A DNA stretch of 64,000 nt from positions 372,001 through 436,000 of the forward strand of contig JALBUN010000005.1 of NCBI GenBank assembly GCA_025174535.1, in the 5' to 3' direction. Under the pieces are notes generated by a model that was not told where the DNA came from, did no database searches, and saw only the letters and a list, made by a program, of their open reading frames with translations. This DNA comes from Cantharellus purpuraceus (Eukaryota; Basidiomycota; Agaricomycetes; Cantharellales; Hydnaceae). Made by a program: the position numbers and the translations under genes. Shown here piece after piece: positions 23,255 through 33,540 of the stretch (its first letter is position 1; each line of letters starts with the position of its first letter).

Positions 23255-23826
23255 GAGAATTTAGACGCGTGCGGGCAAGCGCACGCAAATAATACCGAGT
23301 GACGATATGATTTGTAAAACCCTTTGACTCATAGGTTACAGTGGTAAAATCGCAAACAAATGGAAAAAATTTCTCAAATCTTTGATAATTCATTTCAATG
23401 TTGGGCAGGAGAAAATGAAATTTCCGTGGCGTTTTCAATACGAAATTGGAAGCCGCAAAAATCTTTCATTCCCAGCTTTGGCTTGACTGGTACAAGAAGA
23501 CCCAGCCGTTGACGAAGATTCTACTATGAAACGACTCGCCCTCAAGATGGACACGTATGGGTCCACAGTTCGGCGAGGTATACAAACTTTTTTCTAGCGC
23601 CTGCTGGAGTTCACATCTTTATCCGTGAACACCAGGTTGCGTGTTGTGATAGATTATATTTCTAGTAGCTAATATTTATCTGTGAACTCCAGCTGTGGAC
23701 TTACGGTCAAGCTCACTAGTATTGCCGCGGCTCAGCTTTGGGTCTTAGCCGAGCCAGAGCCGTCAATTAACTGCACCGACCCATATCCAGTGAAGCCGAA
23801 CCGTTAAATTCGGTGCGGCTTGGCTT
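23255..23826. other. TOM70 upstream region with hairpin and palindromic GC-rich patches
   Basis: An AT-rich flank of TOM70 (23.28-23.46 kb) is followed by CpG-containing sequence. An open start (ATGAAACGACTCGCC at 23,526) followed by a GTATAC donor could be the first exon of a lost plus-strand gene, but no downstream exon is seen. 23,727-23,830 has repeated GCCGA/CGGCT-type patches forming an imperfect palindrome (AGCCGAACCG and CGGTGCGGCT, about 23,800-23,822). Confidence 0.45.
23603..23693. repeat. Short element with 13-bp perfect terminal inverted repeats
   Basis: GCTGGAGTTCACA at 23,603-23,615 is perfectly inverted at 23,681-23,693, with 65 bp between. This could be a tiny MITE-like element or a hairpin. 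No convincing target duplication is seen (left flank CGCCT, right flank TGTGG). Confidence 0.6.
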
Positions 23827-24177
23827 CTAGCCGGCTTTTCCAACCACAAGCTGGTTGTCATGAGCGCCGCTTATGATAGCAGGTACAGTGTTATTTCGCA
23901 CAGTCTCCGCATTTGTTATCACTGTGTAGATAAGCCTTATGGATGTACTCTGAAATCCAGTCATCATCTCTGGCTCATCAGGCTCAAACCTGCTGGAGCT
24001 TCCATACCACCTCTTTCCAGAGAGTACTTCAACCTGCTCAGATAGCTCTATCAGCTGATGAGCCATGGCAGCCACATTGATGCTGATGTCCTGGACAGCC
24101 TCCATCAACTCCACAGGAACCAGGCTGCTGACAGGCCCTTCAGATGTGGTCCTTGTCTTTGTTACAACCATATTCAT
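23827..24177 (-). pseudogene. Remnant of the antisense ORF associated with D/E elements
   Basis: 116 codons on the minus strand. The stretch with AVQDISINVAAMAHQLIE resembles the minus-strand reading of D1 near 32,800-32,900 (AMQDVSINVAAVA). It lies directly before a family E LTR, the same relation as in D1, so it is probably the 3' end of a lost E-type element. Function unknown. Confidence 0.6.
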
Positions 24178-24500
24178 TTAACACCCAGATCCCCATGCAA
24201 TGAAAGGTATACTCCATATGGAACCATCATTTCCCTCTTGTCCATCCAATCATCAGCACCACCCTGGGAATCTGGACATCCATCCCTGTTGGACTTGGAC
24301 ATACTCATGTAAGGCCATAGGCCTTGGAGACCCATCACTGGAGTATTTATTATTAGATTTCAAATATGTATTTAAGTTGTACAACTGGGGACTTCATTCC
24401 CCAGTTTAAATATTGAATCATGTCTAGGTCCTAAGTCTGTTCCAACTATTCAAGTTGTACTCCATCTCCAAAATCTCAGACACTGGCATCAGTGAAGGTG
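24178..24500 (+). repeat. LTR-E fragment (U3 part)
   Basis: The sequence is alignable with 52,990-53,380: CACCCAGATCCCC near the start, then CATCACTGGAGTA, ATTAGATTTCAAATATGTATTTAAG and GGGACTTCATTCCCCAGTTT. At 24,500 it switches abruptly to LTR-D sequence at the predicted transcript start of D. Confidence 0.75.
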
Positions 24501-24810
24501 CAGTAGTTCATATATCAACTAAGATTTGCCCCATTAACTTCTTGGTTGCTAGCTTCTTGACAAGTACCTTCTTGACAAGTTGAACTCCAGATCCTTGATC
24601 TAACTCCATACCCTGAACTCTGAAATATTGGACCAACGATCTGAGGGGGTGCAACACACAAGTTACAGCCAAGTCCACTCAATCCAACTCAATAGTTGCC
24701 GTTTCATTCTGTCTCCAGTTGAACTGGAACAGTAAAGTCCCTTCCTCTTCTTCACTAGCAGCCAAACTCTGGTTATCTCCTTTGAACTCCAAGTTTTCCA
24801 GCCCTTAACA
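24501..24810 (+). repeat. R-U5 part of D1 5' LTR
   Basis: It starts at CAGTAGTTCATATATC and ends GCCCTTAACA at 24,810. The U3 part of LTR-D is absent and replaced by LTR-E sequence. The first base coincides with the transcript start predicted from the TATA box in complete LTR-D copies. Confidence 0.85.
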
Positions 24811-24839
24811 GTATATATGAACTACTACCCTCAATTGTC
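24811..24839 (+). promoter_or_regulatory. Self-priming primer-binding site of D1
   Basis: 24,813-24,826 reads ATATATGAACTACT, a 14-nt perfect complement of 24,502-24,515 at the start of R. It lies two bases after the LTR end, where a tRNA-complementary site would normally be. The gag ATG follows at 24,840. Confidence 0.75.
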
Positions 24840-25935
24840 ATGCCCCCCCGAAGCACACAAACCTCCATCCAAGCAGGAGTACCACCCGCCACCATTGAGG
24901 AAGTCCCTGGAGAAGCTCCAGTATCTGATTGGAGGCTTGAGGCTGAACTCCAGGAAGGCACTCCTCCAGCCAATCCCTCATCTGTCCCAGTCCCTAACCT
25001 TGCAGAAGCCCTCAGTATGTTGGCTAACTCCATATCATCTCCAAAGAAGTCCTCTGCTTGGACCAAGGTTCAAGAACAGATACCTTCAATGGATCTGATT
25101 CCTGCAAACTCCAGCCCTTCCTTATGCAATGCACCCTCAATTTCTGTGACCATCCTGATGTGTTCTCCAATGGTAGTGCTAAAGTTACTTATGCTCTATC
25201 TTATTTAAAGGGAACTGCACTCAATTGGTTCAAACCCACCCTGACCTCCAATTCCAAAGCCTCTTAGCTAGATGACTACTCCGAGTTTGTGTCTGAATTG
25301 AAGACCAATTTTAGACCTCATGACCTGGAGGCTGAAGCTGAGGCTGAACTTGAGAATCTCCGAATGTGTGATAACCAGAGGATCACTAAGTATCTAGTTG
25401 AGTTCAATCAACTAGCTGCTCATGGCCAATGGGGAAACGCTGCACTCCGACGTCAGTTATACAATGGCCTCCCATCCTGAATTAAGGACAAAGTTGCCAG
25501 AGTAGGCAAACCTGTCACCCTATCTGAACTTGGGACTTTAGTACAGTCCATTGATGCTTGGTATTGGGAATGACGCTCCAAAGTAGCTTGAGAGATCTCC
25601 TTGGGTAAGAATCAGGACAAGTCCCACAACAAGGGCAAGTCCACTTCATCCTCCAACACCCAGGGCAGCAACAACAAGAAGCAGTCCAACTCTAGTAAAT
25701 CTGGTAACCCCAGATCCAACCCCCCTACAGCCTCTACCTCCATAACTCCAAAGCAGACCCCCAACCTCTCTACTAAGCTTGGTAAAGATGGTAAACTTAC
25801 TCCACAGGAACAACAGCATCATATCAAGCAGAACCTCTGTCTCTTTTGTGGATGAGTAGGTTGTATTGCCAAGGATTGTCCAAAGACCACCTCAGCAGCT
25901 ATGAAATCTTGTGCTGCTATGATGGACAACAAGTC
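24840..25935 (+). pseudogene. Gag of D1
   Basis: The ATG at 24,840 (MPPRSTQTS) opens the frame, which shifts near 25,060 into FNGSDSCKLQPFL and the Gag core (VTYALSYLKGTALNWF, then DYSEFVSELKTNF). A basic Ser/Asn/Lys-rich region (25,600-25,780) precedes a zinc knuckle near 25,836-25,880 (CLFCG-stop-VGCIAKDC). That stop at 25,853 and those at 25,478 and about 25,570-25,590 are TGA at positions where arginine is expected. Gag would form the particle and bind RNA. Confidence 0.85.
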
Positions 25936-26099
25936 CAACAAGAGCTCTTAAGCCATATGGAGTCAAAAAAATAATCAGCAACCCCCTGGCTCCAGCACCA
26001 GACAAGGGTTGCATTGAACTCACTGGTGCCTTTGTGGAGCTACATCTCAACGCATCTGCTCTTTCAGATCCTAACTCCTTGACACTCTGACTCACTTCC

Positions 26100-26906
26100 A
26101 ATCTCATCCCCTTAACTCTGATCCCAACCCTAGTGGACTCCGGTTCCACTCATTGCTTCCTCAATTCTTTGTTTGTCTCCAGTTATCACCTCCGGACTGA
26201 AGACATCACTCCAATTCCATTATGGCTCTTTGATGGACCCTCTAACTCCATTATTAAATCCACAATTGACTTGCCACTCTGTTTTCCTATGGGAGAAACC
26301 CACTCTGTTACTTTTTATGTAACTCTGTTGGATGTTAGTTGCTTGGCAGTTCTGGGACACAACTGGCTCACCCACTACAATCTGTTGATTGACTGGGTAT
26401 TGGGCAGTATCTCATTCCAAACTCTGATAGAGACCAAATCCTTGGCGCCAACCAAGTTGGTAGCATCAGCTCCACTCAACTCTGAGCTCCATCTCTGCTT
26501 GTTGCTCCAAAAATTGCTTTCGTCAACACAGAAACCTTTGCCTGTGACTCCTTTTGAGCCGACATGCAAACATTCAAGTTGTTCATCTCCTCAACAGTTC
26601 CAAAGAACTCCAAGGACCCTCCAGTCAACATGAAGAACATTCCAACCGAATATCACAAATTCATGGACATCTTTAACAAAACCCATGCTGACACCCTACC
26701 CGCTCACAAGCCATATGATTTGAAGATCCAATTGGAAGATGGAACATCTCCTCCTTTCAGTCCAATCTACTCCTTGTCTCAGAGCAAACTCCAGGCTCTT
26801 CAAGAATTCATCAATGAGCACCTATCTTATGGTTTCATTTGGCTGACCTGATCTCTGGGTGGCACTCCAGTCCTTTTCATTTAGAAAAAAGATGGCTCCC
26901 TCTGAC
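26100..26906 (+). pseudogene. Protease and start of reverse transcriptase of D1
   Basis: The retropepsin motif LVDSGSTHCFL is at about 26,128-26,160 and the protease tail [11 protein letters not shown] near 26,350-26,380. The RT linker (26,564-26,851) leads to the first RT block (TPVLFI..KKDGSL). A TGA at 26,849 replaces an expected arginine. The coding frame is interrupted at 26,907 by a solo LTR and resumes at 27,496. Confidence 0.87.
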
Positions 26907-27495
26907 TGTTAAGTGTCTGGGACAACTCGGGGTTCAATGGAAAAGGGCCAGAGTTTGGCTGCTAGTAAAGAGGGGGATGGGACTTTACTGTTCCAGTTCA
27001 ACCGGAGACAGAGTGGGAGCAATACTATTGAGTCAGATTGAGTGGACTTGACTTCAGCTTGTGTGTTGCACCTCCTCGGATTTTTGGTCCAATATTTCAG
27101 AGTTTGGAGTATGGAGTTGGATCAGGGATCCAGAGTTCAACTTGTCAAGAAGCTAGCAACCAAGAAGTTAATGGGGCAAATCTTAGTTGATATATGAACT
27201 ACTGTAATAGACAGAGAGTAGCCCATATAAGTATGTGGAGAATTGAATGCTGAAACTAAAACGACAAGACAATAAGACAGATGTGTACAACACAGAAAGG
27301 AGTTTGGAGTTTTGACCCAAGTCCAAACTGAAACTAAACAATAATAAAGAAGGAGGTTTGTTGTAACCCATAAGAAGAAACTACTTATAGAGAGAACAAT
27401 AATGGAGTTTGGGGTTGACAGAGGTGGAGTTAATGGGGATGGAGATGAAGGAGATGGAGGTCTGGAGTTCAGACTTGGTGTTATGGAATGTAACA
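26907..27495 (-). repeat. Solo LTR-D inserted in D1 reverse transcriptase, target duplication CYGAC
   Basis: Minus-oriented LTR: plus-strand start TGTTAAGTGTC, end AATGTAACA. It is flanked by CTGAC (26,902-26,906) and CCGAC (27,496-27,500). The left copy has a CpG transition. Excision with one CCGAC restores the RT frame across the site (KKDGSL into LCIDFRDLN). 589 bp. Confidence 0.92.
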
Positions 27496-28620
27496 CCGAC
27501 TCTGCATTGATTTCAGGGACCTCAATAAAATCACCAAAAAAGACCATTATCCACTTCCTTGCATCTCTGATCTTCTTGACAGTCCTAGGAAGGCTCAATT
27601 CTTCACCAAAATCAATCTCCAGCATGCTTACCATCTTGTCCAGATTCATGAAGGTGATGAATGGAAGACTGCATTTCGCACTCACTATGGCTCATTCGAG
27701 TGGTGCATTATGCCCTTTGGACTTACCAATGCTCCGGCAGCATTCCAGTGTCTTATGAATGACATCTTCTCTGACCTCCTGGGTATATGCATCCTTGTGT
27801 ACTTGGACGGTATCCTGATATACTCTGACAACTCTGAAGAACACAGCAACCATGTCCATGAAGTCCTTCTCCAACTCCGGAAGCACAAGCTGTATGCTCA
27901 AGCCAACAAATGTTCTTTCCACAAGAGCATGGTCAAGTACCTCGGATATATATTATCTCCAAACAGACTTACCATGGACTCCAGCAAAGTCCAGGTAATA
28001 CAAGATTGGCCAGAATGCCACAAAGTCAAAGACGTGCAATTCTTCTTAGGATTTGCCAATGTCTGTAGGCATTTCATATTCAACTACTCTGACCTCACAT
28101 TTCCACTGACTCGTTTAACTCGTAAAGAAACTCTGTGGGAGTTCTTGGACTCCTGCCAGACATCCTTTGGAATGTTAAAGAGAGCTTTCACCACAGCTCT
28201 GGTCTTATTGCAATGGAACCCAGGATCTCCAATCATTGTAGAAACTGATGCCTCTGACTACGCACTGGCAGCCATTCTATCAACTGTCTCTCCAACAGAC
28301 AATGAGGTTCATCCAATAGCTTTCCATTCCTGGACTTTCACTCTGGCAGAACTCAACTACAATGTCCATGATAAAGAACAACTCACAATCTTTGAAGCTT
28401 TCAAGTCCTGGTGACGTGACCTCGAAGGATCTCCAACTCCGGTCAATGTCATCACAGACCACAAGAACCTCAAATACTTTTCAACTACCAAACTCCTTAC
28501 TCAGCGGCAAGCCTGCTGGTCCAAATTCCTGTCCCAGTTTAATCTGGTAATCCATTTCCATCCCAGCAAACTTGGTACAAAACCAGACTCATTAACTAGA
28601 TGATGGGACATCTATCCCAA
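27496..28620 (+). pseudogene. Reverse transcriptase (main part) and RNase H of D1
   Basis: RT blocks: IDFRDLNKIT, INLQHAYHLV, IMPFGLTNAPAAFQ and the catalytic YLDG near 27,795-27,810. The second Asp of the usual YLDD is Gly, a GAC/GGC-type change that would inactivate the enzyme. The RNase H part has VETDASDYALAAIL, HDKEQL and [12 protein letters not shown] at 28,412 (KSW-stop-RDLEG) and a TGATGG near 28,600 replace arginine codons. Confidence 0.88.
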
Positions 28621-28639
28621 AGAGGGAGGAAATGATTAT

Positions 28640-29685
28640 GCAGCAGTAAACCTGCATAATCTTAGGCCTGTGTTCACTAATGAACAGTTAACTGCTTCCC
28701 TCTGAGCAATGACATTCTACTCTCCAGTCCTCCAAGCAGCCATCACTATGGATGTTGATACACTCCACTCCGATATCCAATCCACACTCTGATCAGATCC
28801 AGCCATCTCCAGACATCTCATTAAACCAACCAATCGCTGGTCTGTTGACCCAGAAGGCTTACTCCATCTCAATAACCGCATCTATGTTCCCAATGTGAAC
28901 AATCTGACTCCATGTACTCCAGAATAAACATGACCATCTGATCTCCAGTCATTTTGGACAGAACCAAACTATAGAACTAGTCAGGTGGGACTATGTCTGG
29001 CCTGAACTCTGTGGTTCCATTAAGTCCTACATCAAGTCTTGTACCACTTGTATGTGCTCAAAGTCACAGAGACATCGTCCTTATGGACTACTCAAGCAAC
29101 TCCCCATTCTGGAGAGTCCATGGAACTCCATATCCATGGACTTCATTGAGAAGTTCCCTGCATCCTCCAGTTACAACTCCATCTTAGTTATTGTGGATCA
29201 CCTCACCAAGCAGTCCATTTTTATTCCTACAGTCAACACCATCACAGCTCCTATGCTTGCAAAACTATTCGTCTCCAAGCATGGAGTTCCATCACACATT
29301 ACCTCTGACTGTGGTATGGAGTTCATGTCCTCCTTTTTCTGAACCCTCAGGAAGGCTTTGGACATCAAACTCCATTTCACTTCTGGATACCATCTGGAAG
29401 CCAATGGACAAACCAAATGAATGAACGAGACTCTGGAACAGTACCTCCCAGTCTATTGCAACTACCAACAGGACAACTGGTCTGACTTACTTCCACTTGC
29501 AGAATTTGCATATAATAATGCTCTGAACACCACTACTGGTTTATCTCCATTCTTTGCCAACAAGGGTTACCACCCAAACATCTCCATACATCCCAAACAA
29601 GACCTTGCTTCCTCAAGAGCTTGAAACTTCACTGTGGACCTCCATGAACTCCATCAGCATCTCCAAAATGTTGTTCCAGCTGCCA
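28640..29685 (+). pseudogene. Integrase zinc and catalytic domains of D1
   Basis: The zinc-binding end is near 28,935-29,065 (SSHFGQN...SCTTCMCSK). The core contains SMDFIEKF, ITSDCGMEF and a Glu in MNETLEQYL, the D,D,E set. TGA stops at 29,340 (FF-stop-TLRKAL), about 29,418 and 29,622 sit at expected arginines. The frame is then interrupted by an LTR-P. Confidence 0.85.
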
Positions 29686-30470
29686 GACGTCTAGCTGCCG
29701 GACTTCTGGGGAGAAGGGAGAGGAGAGGGGGATTACAGGGGACAGGGGAGGAACAGGAGCATATAGGAGGCTCAGGAGGTTTTGAGGGACAAAGGGGGTA
29801 AAGGAGGACGGTTACAGGAATGGAATAGGGAACAGGAGAAGCTCCTGTGAGTTCCAGAACTTCCTGGACATTATTTTCACTTTTATTTTCATCATTTCAT
29901 CATCATGGACACTTCCCCCCATCATCATCTCATCATCCATCCCATCATTGACTCAGGACATTTACGAATGACTTCACTCATTCATAGGACTTAGTATCAT
30001 ATATAAATCACATCTGTAATGCACTTGAATAGATAGAGAATTTCCTCTCACCTGTTTCTATCTGTGTGTCTGAATCTATTCGTATCTGGAATATCTCCAG
30101 AACGAAGGCGTATTTCTATTAGCTTTTGCATATTCTATTAGAATATTGCATATCCAACTCGAATCTCGAATTGCGAAGCTATACAATAACTGGCTATTTT
30201 TCTATTAAGCATTTACTCTCATTCGAGTCATCTGCTCCTGATCCCTGCTCAAATTGTCAATGTCTAGATGAAGATCACACCAAATCCCATCAAACTTCGT
30301 AGGAAGATACTACTCAAGTATATCTTCAATTTGACTACACATACATCCAGTTCCCACCACTGCTCCACTTTCTATTCGACTTCTGCTCGTCACTACACTC
30401 CAGCAAAGCAATTATTTACATTATTCAAATAACACAAAAGACCATCTCTGATGCTCAACTCTGATACTCT
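29686..30470 (+). repeat. LTR-P copy inserted in D1 integrase
   Basis: It lies between the integrase helix (VVPAAR) and ADRR of the GPY/F part. It is G-rich at 29,705-29,860, then T/C-rich, with TATATAA near 30,000. It shares blocks with 43.06-43.88 kb (GCATAT...TATTAGRATATTGCAT, TTTCTATTAAGCA) and with 1-360 inverted. The exact ends and target duplication are uncertain, so boundaries are within about 10 bp. Confidence 0.7.
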
Positions 30471-30620
30471 ACTCTGCTGACCGTCGCTGATCCCCCACCC
30501 TGGACTTCAAGGTTGGAGACAAGGTTTTCATTAAATCTGACAATATCCATACCATGAGACCTTCCAAGAAACTATCAGAAAAATACCTTGGTCCTTTCGA
30601 AATCATTGCACAAGCAGGCT
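30471..30620 (+). pseudogene. GPY/F module of D1 integrase
   Basis: This segment encodes DFKVGDKVFIKSDN and the GPY-type motif YLGPFEII, the C-terminal module of Ty3/gypsy integrases. It is cut at 30,620 by LTR-L and continues after it. Confidence 0.82.
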
Positions 30621-32052
30621 TGTATGGGAACCACCTTTTCCCTATCAAATTCCATTTATGCAGCACCAATGTGCTATTCTTTGCTTTTCCATTCCTAAAT
30701 ATCAGCATATATTTGATGCTTGTACCTGGAATGGACTTATTCAAATATTCTCTATTTTTCCATATTTTTTCGGGAATATTCCATGCAGAACTCGGCTCAG
30801 AATCATTTATTTCTGCTGTGCTACAGTTGTGGACCCATAGGCACCCACAAACCTTTGCACAGCCGGCTCTCCCCTTTTGGACCAGGCATTTGGCCTGAAT
30901 TCAAGCTCAGATGTCTCTGATCAATAAATATTTTGTAACTTAACAACCACAGCCTCTCAGGGCACTATTTTCCGTGCAGATCATCACCTGACATGTGGCT
31001 ATCCATGGCTGTCCAAACCAGTGCAGAAAACAGGGTGGACACCCTTCTTTTTGCCTGATCAGTGCCTAGTTCAGGGATCAGATCAGCTGATGGGTGATCA
31101 AATCAGGTGATTGCCTTGGAATATTCTACCCCTTTCCATAACATTCTAGCTGTTTCCCTCTATTATTAGATAGAACTTTCCAGAACCATTATTCAGCTCC
31201 TGATCAGTGTTAGTGCTGTGATCAGATCCTGTGATTGGCTTGGAATATTCTACCCCTTTCTTCCACCTTCCACAACCTTCCAGTAGTTTCCATCTATTAA
31301 TAGGTAGAATATTCCAGAAGCATTAGTCAGCCCCTGTAAATACAATATATAAGGAGGCCATTCTGCCTCTGAAAGAATAACATATCATCATATTCTACCC
31401 ATCTTCTGCACACCAGTGTGACTAGAGTGACATACAGTGTCATCCTCTATCTCAGTAACTGTTGATTACCAGTTCAAGGATCTTTTACAGTTGTGTAACT
31501 GTACTTGATTGCACTTGAAGTAGTGATATTCCTGCTTTGGGCGTGAGTGTAGTATCTGCCTCACGTGACTACGAATCTACAGGGTGAGATTGTCTGTCGA
31601 TAGTCCTGCCATTAGTGCTCTTGTTTAAGTTACTAGTGTGTACTGCCTTTGCAGAGCATTAGAAGCTTGAACTCGTGTGAAGCAGTTGCTAGACTACTTC
31701 ACACATTGCTGTTACCCGCTTCTGAGTGCCACTGGTTGGACGGTTGGATTCATCCACCTACTTCCTTTAGCCTCTAAGTGCATTCCCATCTTTTTGGAAT
31801 ATCTGGACCCCTAAGCGTCCGTGAACTCTAGACTCTGGAAGTCTTATTCATTTCTTGCTGCTAAGAAACGTATTACTTTTCTGCGTATAGTCTGCATTGA
31901 CCAATACAAAGGATTGTAACCAAAGTACAAACGTTAAATCGTTTCTGGAGTTGTGCTGCAGCAGGGTTTGATATTCTTCTCAGCTGTTCATTCACGGAAT
32001 TGTGGTGATTTAGAGTTTGCCCTAACACCATAATTTTGCGGGTTCCAAAACA
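30621..32052 (+). repeat. Solo LTR-L (1432 bp), target duplication AGGCT
   Basis: Starts TGTATGGGAACC, ends GGTTCCAAAACA, flanked by AGGCT at 30,616-30,620 and 32,053-32,057. It has exactly the same length as the copy at 39,137. A TATATAAGG box at 31,346-31,354 marks the plus strand as sense. TG...CA ends and a 5-bp duplication indicate a solo LTR of a long-LTR element with no internal copy in this window. Ends share an imperfect inverted repeat (TGTATGGGAACC / TGTTTTGGAACC). Confidence 0.93.
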
Positions 32053-32057
32053 AGGCT

Positions 32058-32406
32058 CTAACTCCTTTACCCTCCATCTACAAGAAAGCATGTGCTCCAT
32101 TCACCCTGTCTTCCACATTTCCATGCTCAAACCCTCAACTCCAGATCCATTCTCTGGTTGAGAACCAACTCCAGTTCCTCCTGTCATCATAAATGGAGAA
32201 CCAGAGTACAAGATATCAGAGATACTGGACTCCAAGATTGACAAGAGATGAAAATGCAAATTTCAATACCCCATCAAGTGGGCAGGATATGAAGGAACAG
32301 ATGAAGAAACCTCCTGGCTACCAGCCTTGGAATTAGGACATCCAATGGAGATTATCTCTGATTTCCACCAGGCTTATCCTCATAAACCTGGCCCCATATT
32401 GTTTTG
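32058..32406 (+). pseudogene. Integrase C-terminus with chromodomain of D1
   Basis: Continues the GPY/F module (HPVFHISML-type stretch near 32,100-32,130) into a chromodomain: EPEYKISEILDSKI, FQYPIKWAGYEGTDEETSW, then a terminal helix. Two TGA codons (after PFSG and after KIDKR) stand at expected arginines. The aromatic Trp and Tyr of the chromodomain core are kept. Confidence 0.87.
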
Positions 32407-32469
32407 ATTCGCTCCAGTTTTTATCCAAGAAACTCAGTCATTCACTAGTCATCACATTCTCTAGATACA

Positions 32470-33447
32470 TCACTTCTCCTCTATCTCCGATTCTCCTACA
32501 CCTGACTCCTCCAATTCCCCATCCACTGTTCCCTCCTTCTCCAGATTCTCTGATTCCAACTCCTGCTCCCTAAGCATCCTATCTATCTCCTCCCATGACC
32601 ACCACCTCTCATCATCCAACCAATCAAGATTCTCCATGGAGTCCCAAGATCCTGAGGAGTTTGAATCCATGTCATATATAGCACCCAGAGCTTCCAACTC
32701 CAGCACATCCAACTCCCTTGGGAGGGGACCCCATCTCTGTCCTGTTGTATAATGATGGAACATCCCCACAAGCTCACCCATATAGGTCTTGATGCCCTGG
32801 AGAGCTGCATTTGTCCTCTTGGTGTGCTCGGAAACCTTCAGGCCACCGCAGCCACATTAATACTAACATCCTGCATGGCTTTGACCAATGCAGGAGGAAT
32901 GGTCTCCATGGCAGGACCTGTACTTGGAGCCCTAGTCCATCGACATTTGGGAGAAGGATCCACCACACTGCTGCCTTCCTCATGATTGCATTTCCATCAA
33001 GGAGGAGCACTCCCTTTTACCTCACATTTCAGCCGGTTTGTCTGGCACATGAGGCAGGAGCAAGATTTTCCGGTCTAGGAAACAAAAAAAAATAATCAGT
33101 AGGATATCCCGACATCCAGTCACTATGTTCACTCACCATTGCCCACTCACACACATCATCACGCTTGATGCATGTATTGCATACAAGGTCCAGTTCAGAT
33201 TCTTCCTCCAGATCCCTGGCCATTTCCTTGCCTTTTGCAACTACCCTCATTAATGCCCTTCTTTTTGCAGCCTCCACCCTGATTCGAGCCACATCCTCCC
33301 TTGCAATCGTTTTCTCCTCTTCCACCTTCTTTTCTCTGCGGCATCAGCTGCAGCAATTAACTTATCCAATGCAGCATGTTGCTGGCAAAGTTCTTCAGCA
33401 GAGGGCATATCAGATGGTGGTAAGAGGTAAAGAGAGAAAGGCAACAC
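32470..33447 (-). pseudogene. Antisense ORF of unknown function between D1 pol and its 3' LTR
   Basis: On the minus strand: an N-terminal part (33,250-33,447) with MPSAEELCQQHAALDKLI and an Ala/Lys/Arg-rich helix; a continuation (33,029-33,325) with EEESELDLVCNTCIKRDDVCEW and, further on, SCARQTG...KCEV; then AMQDVSINVAAVA and an acidic C-terminus (32,470-32,781). The spacing CX2CX6C followed by more Cys resembles a small zinc-binding motif, but the assignment is inference. It is split by stops and frameshifts. A related piece lies at 23,827-24,177 beside an LTR-E. Confidence 0.5.
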
Positions 33448-33540
33448 GCATTTAATAATTGGCCAGCCTCATGCGCCAATTCAAATGCATATACTGACAA
33501 TTTTCCCATGATGCTGACTAAGATATCATGGGCTCGATCT

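Noticed and set aside
23526..23576. Possible first exon (MKRLALKMDTYG) divergent from TOM70
   Set aside because: It has a plausible donor but no downstream exon before transposon sequence; kept only as a note.
30621..32052. LTR-L as a DNA transposon with terminal inverted repeats
   Set aside because: TG...CA ends, 5-bp duplications, an internal TATA box and absence of a transposase favour a solo LTR; the terminal inverted match is short and imperfect.
30720..32100. Short ORFs shared by all LTR-L copies (for example starting MYLEWTYS, or containing TRKIMVLGQT)
   Set aside because: The copies are almost identical in DNA, so shared frames are expected without coding; the frames start or end outside the LTR or overlap the terminal repeat.
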